The notes below the pieces were generated by a model that did no database searches, was not told the origin of the DNA, and saw only the letters and a program-made list of their open reading frames with translations. Both the position numbers and the translations under genes were made by a program. DNA of 64,000 bases from Peromyscus leucopus (Eukaryota; Chordata; Mammalia; Rodentia; Cricetidae), in assembly GCF_004664715.2 (NCBI RefSeq), contig NC_051072.1, forward strand, positions 35,348,142 through 35,412,141, in the 5' to 3' direction. Below, in pieces: positions 12,005 to 22,141 of the stretch. The first letter of the stretch is position 1, and every line of letters starts with the position of its first letter.

Positions 12005-12414
12005 GATCATTTAGGATGATTTAATAAACCAAAGGACAATTGGATTCTAGTCACGGTCACACCAGCCATGACATGATTATTAGAAGCCGTTTGATGAGTT
12101 GCCGCTTTTGCCCCTAGGGAACTTCTTTCTTGCTGAAACCAGGGAAGAATTCGTTCAAAACATGAAGTAAGGGATTATTGCATATTTTCCACAGTAAAGA
12201 ACATATTGCTTTGCTATCCAAGTCACAGAAGACTTGGCTCTCTCTGAAGGGTTCTTAAACACTCCATTCTCCTCATAGAGTCGAGCTAATATATTAGTAC
12301 AAATGAGACAGCTATTGAAAGTGAGACCTAGGACCGAATAGCTCAAAGATCACTCCCAGCTGAGAGTGATCCTCGTGTTAAAGAAAATTAGACTGTCCTT
12401 TAAGACCAAGTGTG
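12005..12414. other. Unique sequence with a short inverted repeat
   Basis: Contains gatcactc and gagtgatc separated by 8 bases at 12347-12370, a small possible stem. Otherwise nothing recognised. Confidence 0.35.
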
Positions 12415-12562
12415 CTGATGTTTATTAAACTCTCATCATAGTACATATTTTATAACTATTGTTTCACTTAATCCTTAAGGAAGTACCCTGAAGTTGAGGT
12501 ATATATTCACATCTTAGAAGCACGAAGAGGAGGAAAGCAGAGGCCAGGAATGGACGGCCAGA
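12415..12562 (+). mobile_element. MIR SINE remnant
   Basis: Similar to the MIR 3' half: atagtacatattttataact, attgtttcacttaatcctta aggaagtac, then agaggaggaaagcagaggcc. Ancient mammalian repeat, strongly decayed. Confidence 0.5.
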
Positions 12563-13096
12563 GCGAAGTGTGGAGAATGGTTTCCGGTTCTATTTACTTT
12601 ACCCTGGGTCCATATGACAGACAGTAGGCAGCTTGGGATGTCCATATTAGAAATCACCTCTGCAAATGGATGGCTCGACAGATAAGCCCCAACTTTGTCA
12701 AGCTCCACGACCCCCAAAGCCTGTTCGACATGGGAGGATGGATGGAAGACACTGGGTTAGCTGCCCCTCCAAAGGCAAATTCCCCACCATCTGTATATGG
12801 TGGCTTTGGGTCTTAGCAATAGGATAGACCATTGGTCACTGTGTCTTGGAAATGAGGGGAGCAGAGAGGCAGAGACCTTGAATGACCTTCAAGAGAGTCT
12901 TCTCATCTTGAGAACCTGCCAAGGATCTCACTTGTCAGGAAAAATACTATTTCTGGTCTGGGTCTATCAACTCTACTGAAAACAGAGTCTAACTTCTAAC
13001 TCATCCTTGAACTCAGGACCTTACAGACTTTGGGGAGACATCTCAGCAACATGCAGTGCAGGAAGCAGGGCTTAGACTATATATCTGCTGCTGGGC
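12563..13096. other. Unique sequence
   Basis: No recognised repeat or exon. Confidence 0.4.
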
Positions 13097-13102
13097 AGTC
13101 AA

Positions 13103-13498
13103 TGCTGTGGGATGTTCTATATATTAAATGTGTTGCTCTGATTGGTTAATAAATAAAACACTGATTGGCCAGTAGCCAGGCAGGAAGTATAGGAGGGACA
13201 AGCAGAGAATAGAATTCTGGGAAGTGGAATGCTGAGGCAGAGAGACGCTGCCAGCCTCGGTGTGAAAAGTAAGATGTAAAATACCGGTAAGCCACGAGCC
13301 ATGTGGCAAGGTATAGATTAGTAGAAATGGGTTAATTTAAGATAGAAGAACAGTTAGCAAGAAGCCTGCCACAGCCATACAGTTTGTAAATAATATAAGT
13401 CTCTGTGTGTTTACTTGGTTGGGTCTGAGCAGCTGCGGGACTGGCGGGTGAGACAGATTTGTCCTGACCATGGGCCCAGCAGGAAAACTCCAGCTACA
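13103..13498 (+). mobile_element. Class II ERV solo LTR with perfect 6-bp target duplication
   Basis: The LTR runs from tgctgtggga to cagctaca and is bracketed by AGTCAA at 13097-13102 and 13499-13504. A 6-bp duplication and TG...CA ends fit an ERVK-type integration. Inside are tctgattggttaataaataa near 13137, accggtaagccacgagccat gtgg, and ttaatttaagatagaaga. It shares its 5' end and these motifs with the LTR at 57323-57673. No internal region remains. The short antisense ORFs (about 61 codons) inside are chance. Confidence 0.9.
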
Positions 13499-13504
13499 AG
13501 TCAA

Positions 13505-14009
13505 TGCTGATTGTTTGATTTCTAAGATATATCTTCACCAATTGTGGTTAAAAAAAAAAAAATTCTATCACTTACAAAGGCAAAAATTAATTTGAGAAAA
13601 CTATAGAAATCCAAGGCAAAACTGAATGACTCTTTGCCCTGGGGGGTATTTAAACTTAGCTTCTGATGAAAAAACAAGGCCATTCCAGTGACATCATTGT
13701 TTGTCTCTTCTTGCTCTCTCTTTTGGAGATAGCTCCAGGCTTGTCCCCAGCCAAAACGAACAGCTAGACCTCTTCTGAAAGGTTAAAAAGCCACTTTTTT
13801 ACTTAGTGGTGAGAAATCTCCTGTAAAGGAGGTTTCACTGGGACTGTGTTCAGTATCCAGCACTGGTGTAGGAATATCCAGGATGACCTTATGGCTAGTC
13901 CGCTATGGCAGAGTCAAAGTTCACATCTCTGAGACAGGATATTGTTCCAGTGGCTGTTTCACTCAGAACAACACCCTTACAGAAGCTTCACATTCAACAA
14001 CGGGTTAAT
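13505..14009. other. Unique sequence
   Basis: Short poly-A run near 13550; otherwise nothing recognised. Confidence 0.4.
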
Positions 14010-14400
14010 ATTATTTTTTCACCTTTCAAGCCGGCGGCAAGTGGCCGAGGTGTCTCCAGGTCCTCCCAGCATTCCTCAGTCCCTACTTGTTACAAGGTAT
14101 GGCTCACAAACCCTGCCCTCTACCCTGAACTCTCCAACCCAGAGTCTGGGCTGCCCTTCCCCCAGAGGCTCTTCCCTATATAATCTAGACATTTTGGTTA
14201 CCCACCCCTTCTGTACCTTTGGCCTCCTGGCTGCTGCACCTGATTCCCTTCTCTCCCCTCTTCCTTTATCTCCCCCTTTTCTGCACATGGCCCAGCTCAG
14301 TCTGGTCAGGTCCACTCTGGACCTTCCCAGAAGTCTCTGCCTCTACCTATGCTCTCTCTTTTATCTATAATAAACTTTCTCCTCCATCATACCTAGGAGC
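14010..14400 (+). mobile_element. Pyrimidine-rich LTR-like repeat, family also at 20700
   Basis: The order is cttcccccagaggctcttcc, ctatataatc (a TATA-like site), long C/T tracts, cacatggcccagctcagtct, ggtcaggtccactctggacc, and tctataataaactttctcc (a poly-A-signal-like site). The segment at 20700-21090 has the same order. The layout suggests U3-R-U5 of an ERV LTR. The 142-codon plus ORF here is a pyrimidine-rich artefact. Confidence 0.45.
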
Positions 14401-14707
14401 AGGAGCATGTTCTTTCCTTTCCTTTATATTTCTTTTTTCCATTCACTCTCTTTCTGCCAATAAATAAATACTAGGCAGTGGAGTCCACCCAACTGAGCAC
14501 ATGCTCCTTCACACAAAGCCATTAGGTGTGTGACTTTTATTGAGCATCTATTTTTCCACCTATCATGGGGAAGCCTCTACTCTGGATGACAACAGCAGAT
14601 GTAAAGTGGCAAATGCCCTTCTGCTTCTCTGGATGAGTTTGATGAGATGCTCCCATATAGAAAGCATCTAAGCAATCACCATTAAGTGAGGGATCCTCTG
14701 GGAGAAC
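14401..14707. other. Unique sequence
   Basis: Nothing recognised; short tttctttccttt-like pyrimidine runs at the start. Confidence 0.35.
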
Positions 14708-14940
14708 TGGGGTAGCCAGGAAGCTCAGTAGGATGCTTTCCTGGCATACTCAGGCAATGTATTGATCCTCACCATGGCATAAACCAGACACAGTGATGTA
14801 TGCCTGCAATCTCAACATCTGGGAGGTGGATGCAGGAGGATCAGAAAAGTCATCCTCAACTACAGCAAATTCTAGGATAGCCTGGGCTGTATGAGGCCTG
14901 TCTCAAGAAACAACAGCAACAAACTATCTGTGAAAGCAAG
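14708..14940 (+). repeat. B4 (ID-B1 composite) SINE
   Basis: An ID-like head (gctcagtaggatgctttcc, tggcatactcaggcaatg) is joined to a B1-like body (aaaccagacacagtgatgta tgcctgcaatctcaacatct gggaggtgg) ending in ctgtctcaagaaacaacagc. That fusion order defines B4. Confidence 0.8.
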
Positions 14941-15116
14941 CTTAAAGACAGCCTTTGTAAAGAGTCAGAGAGTAGGATCTTAGAGGAAAGGAATTTGAAC
15001 TGTAGTAAGAATTATTGGCAAGAACTTCCCAACTAGATGTGAGCTCCAAAGAGTAAGAGTGACTTATTTGTACGTGTGATTGGGACAATAACCACATTAA
15101 CTATCTCCCGTTGTAC
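14941..15116. other. Unique sequence
   Basis: Nothing recognised. Confidence 0.35.
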
Positions 15117-15551
15117 TGTGGTTTTAATGCTCCCACCAAATCTCCTGATGAAGTGTTATCCCTATGTGAGGTGCTAAGAGACTTATATTGCTAACAACCA
15201 AGTGGGACTTTGAAGATGTGAGCACATGGTGAGTGCTCTGCTCTCAAGAATGGATTAGTTTATTCGGGAATTAAGGGATACGCAGAGATATAAAGCAAAT
15301 GCATTAACTTGAGAATGAATGTTATAAAATTAAGCTTTGCTCTAGCTCTTATGTGTGTTCTTCTTGTTAAGCAGTGGCCTACACTGTCTCTGTACTCTAC
15401 TGAGTCTCCTGGAGAAAGGAGACCATCATGGATAAACCTGCTTGACCCTAGATTCCCAGTCTCTAGAACCATGAGCTGAATAGGCCTCTATCCTTTATAA
15501 ATCACCTAGTCTATGGCATTGAGCTATAGAAACAGAAAACGGACTAAGACA
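15117..15551 (+). mobile_element. Old MaLR LTR
   Basis: Begins tgtggttttaatgctccca. Near the end it contains ccagtctctagaaccatgag, ctttataaatcacctagtct, and finishes agaaacagaaaacggactaagaca, the typical 3' end of mammalian MaLR LTRs. The middle is diverged. Confidence 0.65.
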
Positions 15552-16726
15552 CATTCATTGTCCATGAATGCTGTTGTCTGGACATTTCAGCTCTACTACA
15601 TAGCCTGAATAGGCCCAGAACAGATTCTACTGTACACTGAACCTTATTGACAAAGAGACCCTTCTTGCCCCTATTCCTTACATTTTTTTTCTGCTGCATA
15701 GAATTGAATTCAATAGGAATTCTAAGGAGGCTGGCACGTCCTTGCACCTGTTAGCAGACTGATTCTAAAACGACTGAGAGATTCCTGTTGGTCTTAGAAA
15801 GACACTGGCCACGGGTCCATCTGTACCCAGTCCCTGGATCTCCTTTCCCTTGCAGGGTCCTGTGCTCAAACTCTGGCTCCTCTTCTACTCCCTGGGCCAT
15901 GTTACTTTTAGTGTGGCTTCCCAGAGATGTGAAAAAGTCCAGCCAGGAGATCCAGACAAAATATGTCCTTGGCAGAGATGCCAAGACGGAGCTCTGGAAA
16001 ACAGAGGAAGCCTAGCAGATAACTGGCTTCCTCTGAAGGAACATGGAGAGTTTTTATTGACCACAGTGAGTTGTTGGCATCATCAGGGGATGGAATCAGA
16101 CCAGAGTCTCAACTTGTCTGTATATCCTGGCAGGCTTGGCAGGGATAAATCACACCCAGGCAGGGTGAGGGAAGGGAGCAGGGGGCTGAGGAGGTCCTGC
16201 TCTGTGGTGTAGCTTTTCTAGAAACTCAACCGAGCCCTTGAGAAGAGTTGAGCCGCACCTCCAGGGAACAATGGTCTCTACATCAGGGAGGTCTGCTTCA
16301 GCTCTGGGGGGAACAGGGGATTGGTGCAAGGTTCTTTAAAATTCACCAATCAGAACATCTCTCAGTCCTCGTCAGAGATGCCTTTCCTTGTAGTAAACAG
16401 CAGTTAGCATAGAGATTCCCCAGAATGTGCAGAGAATAAAAGACTGTGGACATTCATATCACCCCCTCCCAGGGCCCAGGGGTCTTTGCAGAAGAGGGAG
16501 TGGGGTGATTGTAAGAGCTGGGGGTGACTGATAACATCAAGGAGACAGTGCTTTCCAGGTACAACAGGCAGATACGCATATAAACTCGTATTAATTGTGA
16601 CAGATAACTTGCATAAGCCCTGCACAATATCCAGGCAGACAAAACCCAGCGCAGAAGGGCAAATGTGAACATGAAATCCTAACACTTGCGGCTGAGGACC
16701 TATTGGTATTTGATACCTGCTGGCTG
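15552..16726. other. 1.2 kb unique sequence
   Basis: No repeat recognised. The 120-codon plus ORF (15850-16212) has no domain and no convincing splice context, so I do not call it. Confidence 0.4.
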
Positions 16727-16962
16727 ACTACACATCAGGACAGACCCTATTCCCAATACTATCTGGGCAACATAAACTGGACTGGACTTGATAGGAACTA
16801 AAAGAAAAACTAACAGGAGAAATCCCAAAGTTGGGTGGATGGGGATGTGGGTGGAGAAGGTGGTCATGGGAGGAGTTGGGTGTAAATATATTCAAAACAC
16901 ATTGTATGAAATTCTCAAAGGACAATAAAAATATTGCTTTTTGAAAAAAGAAAATATTTTTA
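16727..16962 (+). mobile_element. L1 3'-UTR end fragment
   Basis: The rodent L1 terminus is recognisable: atggggatgtgggtggagaa, atattcaaaacacattgtat gaaattctcaaag, then acaataaaaata and an A-rich tail. It is 5'-truncated and carries no coding region. Confidence 0.75.
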
Positions 16963-17065
16963 TTTACTATATTTATTTAGACCTTGTGCACATTGGCAAC
17001 ATTCCTTCTGAAAGGATAAATAAAAAAGAAAGAAAGGTGAAGTGAGTCTCTTTGGGGGGGTCTCA

Positions 17066-17398
17066 CAACATGCCCCCATGGTTGGGCAAGCCTAGCGCCT
17101 AGCCAGTTCCAGGTCAAAATAGCCATTTCCGGGTCAAAACGTCTTGTGTGACCAGGAACCCATGGCTTTGCATGGTTGCATAAAGCGCGCAATGCAACCA
17201 TGTGATCTACATGCAAGCATGGAGTAGCCACATGGATCTGTGTACGCATGAGCGACCCAGCCTTTAAAAGCCGGCGCCATATTCCCGGCTTCCTTTTTCT
17301 TTATGCACGCGTCTTTTGACAGGCCTGAGCACACCTGTCTTTCTCCCTTATTTTAATAAAACTCTTGTTAGTCGCAGGGTAAGAGCGCGCCAAATAAC
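17066..17398 (+). mobile_element. ERV LTR, family also at 21785
   Basis: A U3-like region rich in catg motifs is followed by a TATA-like tttaaaagcc near 17261, a pyrimidine-rich R, and a poly-A signal in ttttaataaaactcttgtta near 17354. It ends near cgcgcca. The same order (catg-rich, ataaaagc, aataaactctta) occurs at 21785-22141. Exact start uncertain. Confidence 0.5.
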
Positions 17399-17402
17399 TA
17401 AG

Positions 17403-17855
17403 GGGGGGGCGGGGCTGCCAAGGTCTGCCACTGAGCAAACACACCACGAACAGCAGACTTAGTGCAAGAGGTTTATTGGGGGGGGGGGGGGGCGGCAAAA
17501 GGTCATGTCGGTGGCGTGAGACACAAGAGAGGCAGGCAGACAGAGACAAGAGGAAGAAGAGAGGCAAGAGAGGAGCCAGAAGGGTAAGAGAGGAAAGGAG
17601 CAGCAGAGAGAGGAATGAAGAAGCAGGAGAGACGAGAGAAGAGGGGAATGAAAAAACAAAAAGAGGAAAGAAAAGGCCAGAGACGAGAGACAAGAGAGCA
17701 AGCTGTGCTCTGATGGTGCTTTTAAAGGGCGCACATGTGGTGTGGCTGAAGGTGGAAGACACCTGGCGACAGGTGATGACGGAACGGCTTTGGCAGCAGA
17801 GGTAGGCTGCTGCTACTGTTGCTGCTGCTGCTACTGTTGCTGCTGCTGCTACTGT

Positions 17856-17886
<31 letters not shown>

Positions 17887-17937
17887 GCTGTTGCTGCTGC
17901 TACTGTTGCTGCTGCTGTTGCTGCTGCTGCTGTGACA
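17403..17937 (-). mobile_element. ERV LTR with CTG/CAG block in its U3 end, family also at 20100
   Basis: Read on the minus strand the LTR starts tgtcaca (17937), runs through a CAG-rich stretch, ccgtcatcacctgtcgcc, gccctttaaaagcacc (TATA-like), a long CT-rich tract, and caataaacctcttgcacta, and ends gctcagtggcagaccttggc. The plus-strand copy at 20100-20487 has the same start, TATA-like site, poly-A signal and end. The purine-rich plus strand produces spurious ORFs of 109-215 codons. Confidence 0.65.
17806..17934. repeat. Interrupted (CTG)n / (CAG)n tract
   Basis: About 129 bp of gctgctgct triplets interrupted by regular actgtt hexamers, so a second-order pattern exists. It lies within the U3 end of the minus-strand LTR. 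Reading frames across it give poly-Ala, poly-Ser or poly-Cys runs and are not evidence for a gene. Confidence 0.95.
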
Positions 17938-18469
17938 AAAGCTACCACCTTCCAAATGCAGTAGTGTTTGGTACCAGCATCACGTGTGGTCTGTTAGTTG
18001 GCAAAACAGATTCCCAGTCTCCATCCTAGACCAGGGGAGCCTGAGTAGAGGTGGAGCCTGAAAATTTGCATATCTTAACTTATGGTTCTGAGTGAGTTGC
18101 TTCCTTGTCCTAAATCATTAAAACCTTGCCTTAAGTTGCAATCCGAAGGGCCAAAGAGCTTGTACTCCATCTCCCAATTGGGTGGTGGCTTTATAGAGGC
18201 CTTCAATATGATTCAAGACATTAAAAGTCATCCTGAAATCCTGAAACGGAGACACACTCAGTTGGTTTAGAAACTTCAATAGTATCTCCCATGAGGCCTT
18301 GACCTTCAGGAAGAAAGGACAGAGTTGGATGGTTGCTAAAATTGGAACCAAAGGTTTGTCTGGATATATTGAGTTGCAGACAAGACTGTTAAGGGACTAG
18401 ACTCCAGGAACCAGTTACACATGGGACAGAGTGGCCATCCTCTGCTTTTCCTCTTGTACTAGCTGAATC
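17938..18469. other. Unique sequence
   Basis: No repeat recognised. Confidence 0.35.
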
Positions 18470-18612
18470 TGGTCCTCTGATCCTATCTGAACCTAAGGTC
18501 TACTACTTTGTAACATTGGGACTTTGGCCAAGTTACTTAACACCTCTTTCCCTGCCCAAGAGTGGGGAGAATAATGATACACCTATCTTGGATATTGCAA
18601 GCATGGAGACAC
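18470..18612 (+). mobile_element. MIR SINE remnant
   Basis: ttggccaagttacttaacac, ctctttccctgcccaagagt ggggagaataatgatacacc tat matches the conserved MIR core (accttgggcaagttacttaa, then ggggataataatagtacct). Confidence 0.65.
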
Positions 18613-19450
18613 GTGCTGCCTGGTGACTGAGCCCTTGGAGCCTTCCCTGGTGATCTTTAGAGAAGACAGTCTTAATCAGGAAGGACGCCCTTAAGTTCTG
18701 AATTCGAATTTAACCGCAGAGGGTGGGGCAGCAAACATTTCCTGAGGTCCTGCGTGTGCAAAGACACACAGAGGAGGGAAACCTGAGATGTCGCAGAGCT
18801 TGACACCCAGTGAGAAGAGACAGACTCATTTATTTATAGTTCACCCATCCAGAAATGTGCAAAGTACTATGTAAATGTAAGGGGCTCAGGAAAGAAACCG
18901 AAATAGCCGCTCTGTGGGTGGAAAAGGGAAAAGTGCATTCCAAACTGCCAAGGCTGTCTCCCCAGAAGGCAGAGAGAAGGAATGGTACCCGGGAGAGAAG
19001 GAGCTGCAGGGGGGGCTTTGAAGTGCATAACAAGTACTTGTGAGTAGGGGCTGAGAGAGCCCGGAGGCTGCCGGGAACGACGTTGATATGCAGATAGGCA
19101 CTACAGGCATATGTTAATGCGAGAAGAGAGCCGATAACCTTTTTGCTAGATAAGGAGAATTTCCACTCCTTTTGGCAAGTGAGAACCAGTTTCACAAGTT
19201 CCCAAGGAATGCTGGCTTTTGTCTAGCCACCAGAATTTGGGGGAAATAGTTTCCTTTGGACCTGACGCTATGAGTGAGGCAGGTATCCATTCTGCTTTGT
19301 ATTCACAGCTGTAGTCCCATTTGAATCTGACATTAGCCTTCCGCAAAGCAGGCCTTACTTAGTTAAGCAGATTCTCCCAGTAGCTCTGGAGTTCTTCCGT
19401 AGCCAATGAGGGTAAGAAATGAACGGGATGTAAGGGCATCCCCTCTGCAG
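18613..19450. other. Unique sequence
   Basis: The minus ORF of 121 codons (18830-19195) shows no domain. Nothing else recognised. Confidence 0.35.
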
Positions 19451-19476
19451 ACACACACACACACACACACACACAC
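19451..19476. repeat. (AC)n microsatellite
   Basis: About 13 AC units. Confidence 0.95.
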
Positions 19477-19805
19477 TTTCTCCAGTTAGAATGAAGCAGT
19501 TACTTCAGTTTGTGCTGGTGGGCGGTGCCCAACAGACGGTACAGATTCTGAGTCCACCCAGTGCCTGGAGTCATCTTTCCCTATCACAATGGAGTCTCGG
19601 GCAATGCACAGCCTGAGAACCCAGCTTTATAGACTATGGAGTAACCTAGAGTAGAACATAGCCCAATTCTAATCGCAACGGTCTCCTACTAAACCCAATG
19701 CTCACTGGTTGGATAGACTGGCTGGCGAGTGACCTTTGGTCGCCCTCCTCCGTGACGCCCTCCTTCCCCCAGAACCAGTTACAGATGTGCCCCATGCCTA
19801 GGTTT
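19477..19805. other. Unique sequence
   Basis: Nothing recognised. Confidence 0.35.
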
Positions 19806-19893
19806 GCCTTTTTTTATGTGCGTGTCTGGGATCTGAACTCAGATCTTCATGCTTGCGTGGCAGGCACTTTACCAAGTCACCTCCGCAACTGCT
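19806..19893 (-). repeat. tRNA-derived SINE head fragment
   Basis: The plus strand reads tgtctgggatctgaactcag, atcttcatgcttgcgtggca, ggcactttaccaagtcacct, the complement of a B2/B3-class tRNA-like head. Only the head remains; a T-run follows. Confidence 0.6.
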
Positions 19894-20099
19894 GCTGATT
19901 TTTTTTTTTTTTAAACTGAATGTTGTGATCTTAAAGCAACCAAGAACTGATTTGATAACAGTTCATTTCTGGTCTCTGTGTCTAGGGGACTCCTCACCCC
20001 CCCCTCCCTTTATTGGTAGACATAAACACAATTCCTGTTTCCTAGAATCTCAAAAGATTATTTGTGTTGACCTGGGGCAGGCACTCGGTCCGGAATTAT

Positions 20100-20487
20100 T
20101 GTCACAATTACGCACATGGCAGTTGTAATTCTTGATAATTATTGATCTGATAACAGTAACTGTTAATTTCTGCGCTAGCCAGAGCAGTTACATCATCACC
20201 CGTCGCCGGGCGCCTTCCCAACATCAGCTATGCGACATGTGCACCCCTTAAAAGTGCCTGCCAGGCACAGCCCGCTCTCTTGCTTTCTTGTTCCTCTCTT
20301 ACCTCTCTTCTTCCTCTTGTCTCTTCCCTCTTCTCTCCGTCTGTCTGTCTGTCTGTCTCTCACGTCCCCACTCTGACACAGCCTTTCACTCCCCTCTCCC
20401 CCCCCCCACCCCAATAAACCTCTTGCACTAACTCTGTTTCACCTAGAGGTGTGTTTGCTCAGTGGCCTACTTTGGCAGGACCCGCCA
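20100..20487 (+). mobile_element. ERV LTR, sister of 17403-17937
   Basis: Starts tgtcacaatta. TATA-like ccttaaaagtgcc lies near 20247, a CT-rich tract with (tctg)n at 20337-20356 follows, and the poly-A signal is in caataaacctcttgcacta near 20412. Ends tttggcaggacccgcca. The U3 start lacks the CAG expansion of its sister copy. No clean target duplication is visible. Confidence 0.65.
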
Positions 20488-20699
20488 AAGGGTACGCACG
20501 TCGCCTTTCTCTTTTTTTTATACTTTGAGTAACCATGGTACCATCCCCATTACAAGTTGGACTTTTACGTCCAGTGTCTCAGAAATCTTAATCCTGGGAT
20601 ATAAAATTGATTCTTTAAGTCCTGGCAATCCAGAGAGCAGTTCCTTGATTTGGACGAGACAGAGCCTGCAAGATTGAGTGGGCACCTTTGTTTGGGTCT
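20488..20699. other. Short unexplained spacer between LTRs
   Basis: Could be ERV internal or flanking DNA; no primer-binding site recognised. Confidence 0.3.
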
Positions 20700-21090
20700 A
20701 AGGTCAGGGGTCACCACTCCTTTCCTGACTGTGTCAGGTCTGGAAGAAACCTGGGACAAGTCTCCCTTGTCCTGTGGCTTCTCCCTGCACGTCTCACCCT
20801 GTCCCCCACCCTAAACTTCTCCCTGGGGGGGGGGACTGGCTTCCACTTCCCTTCCCCCAGCTTCTCTTTCCTATGTAAACGCAGCCATTTGGTTCCCATG
20901 GGCTCTCTTCACCTCTAGGTTTCTGGCCCCCACTCCAGCCTTCTCTCTTCCCTTCCCCTCTCACCCCCCTAATTGGGGGGCAGGGCTGGTTCAGTCCAGA
21001 CTCTTCCAGATGCCTCTGGCTGTGATCTCCTTTATATCTACAACAACCCGTCTTCTCAGTCACACCCGGGAGCATCATAGTCTCATTTTT
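20700..21090 (+). mobile_element. Pyrimidine-rich LTR-like repeat, sister of 14010-14400
   Basis: Same order as the 14.0-kb copy: cttcccccagcttctctttcc, tatgtaaacgcagccatttg, C/T tracts, cagggctggttcagtccaga, ctcttccagatgcctctggc, tttatatctacaacaacccg. Diverged; the poly-A signal is mutated (ctacaacaac instead of ataataaac). Confidence 0.45.
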
Positions 21091-21219
21091 TTCATCCAGA
21101 CTGTGTCCCTGACTCTTCCATTTCTAAGGTACCCACCACACCCTGTCTGTCCGGGAGGATCCCTGATCCTATCTCTGGAATTCACCGCCGGCAAAATGTT
21201 AGTCCTGTTTCCCCTTCTT

Positions 21220-21383
21220 TTTTTTTTTTTTTTTTTGGTTTTTGGAGACAGGGTTTCTCTGTGTAGCTTTGTGCCTTTCCTGGAACTCACTTGGTAGCCC
21301 AGGATGGCCTCGAACTCACAGAGATCCGCCTGGCTCTGCCTCCCGAGTGCTGGGATTAAAGGCGTGCGCCACCACCGCCTGGC
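21220..21383 (-). repeat. Young B1 SINE with 15-bp target duplication
   Basis: A poly-T tract is followed by gagacagggtttctctgtgt and ends gtgcgccaccaccgcctggc, a full antisense B1. The duplication CTGTTTCCCCTTCTT lies at 21205-21219 and 21384-21398. The ...tttgtgcctttcctggaac... variant suggests a cricetid lineage. Confidence 0.97.
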
Positions 21384-21398
21384 CTGTTTCCCCTTCTT

Positions 21399-21784
21399 AT
21401 TCTTTATCAGACTTCAACTTGAAAATGTCAGCTTTGGGGTGAAAAGGGAAAAATAAAAGAAAATGTATACAGTCAAAACCACTAGAAAACAAACCACGTT
21501 TCTGAGGCACCTGCTCTGCTCTCCGCAAGTACAGTGTCTGAGTCTTTTCTGCCCTGGGTACACAGTCTAGGCACCTTTCCTGTTATTCTTTCTTTGCTGT
21601 TGGTCTTGCTTACTAAAGTGACCTTGTCACACAGCTCCCCGGTAGGCCAGTCAACCGCCAGCTATTTTAGGAATTGAAGAAAACTTCACCAGTGGACGGA
21701 ATGGGAGACAGAGTGAACGCGCTGGTGCTCGGCCCAGAGGTCCTTCTTGGATAAGGTACTCATACCCCCAGCCATTGAAGTGAA
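21399..21784. other. Unique sequence
   Basis: Nothing recognised. Confidence 0.35.
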
Positions 21785-22141
21785 TGTTAGCATTCCTAGT
21801 CACTCCCCCAGCTACATGACCACACTTGTGCTGACCAGCAGCCAGGCAAGATGCTTAGTCATCCCAGGGCCTTAGGGCCCTTACTTCCTACGTAATCCAT
21901 GTGCTGGTGATCACGTCATTTGCGTGCAGCGTGACCACATAACCTATGCGCATGTGTGGCGTAGCTGCATAGGCCCATATGCAAATGCTGGGGGGGGCAC
22001 CCATAAAAGCAGGTTCCACCCGTCCCCACCCCACCCCCCACCCACACTGGTCATTTCCATAGGCCTATGCACCTTTTTCCTATTCCCTTTCCTAAATAAA
22101 CTCTTATAGTGGGTTTCGTTGTACCTCATATTTCTCTCACA
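21785..22141 (+). mobile_element. ERV LTR, sister of 17066-17398
   Basis: Probable start tgttagcattcctag. Contains a catg/catatgcaaa-rich U3 with a gtgatcacgtcatttg segment (CRE-like cgtca), TATA-like cccataaaagcagg at 22001-22014, and poly-A signal cctaaataaactcttatag near 22091. No target duplication found, so the ends are approximate. Confidence 0.5.

Noticed and set aside
12347..12370. 8-bp inverted repeat as a terminator or operator
   Set aside because: Bacterial-type terminators do not apply and arms this short are expected by chance.
13942..14370. 142-codon plus ORF rich in Ser/Leu/Pro
   Set aside because: Pyrimidine-rich LTR-like repeat translated; the sister copy at 20.7 kb does not conserve the frame.
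17301..17948. 215-codon minus-strand ORF with poly-Ala and CT-rich part
   Set aside because: It is produced by the CTG tract and the CT-rich LTR; no domain and it crosses an LTR boundary.
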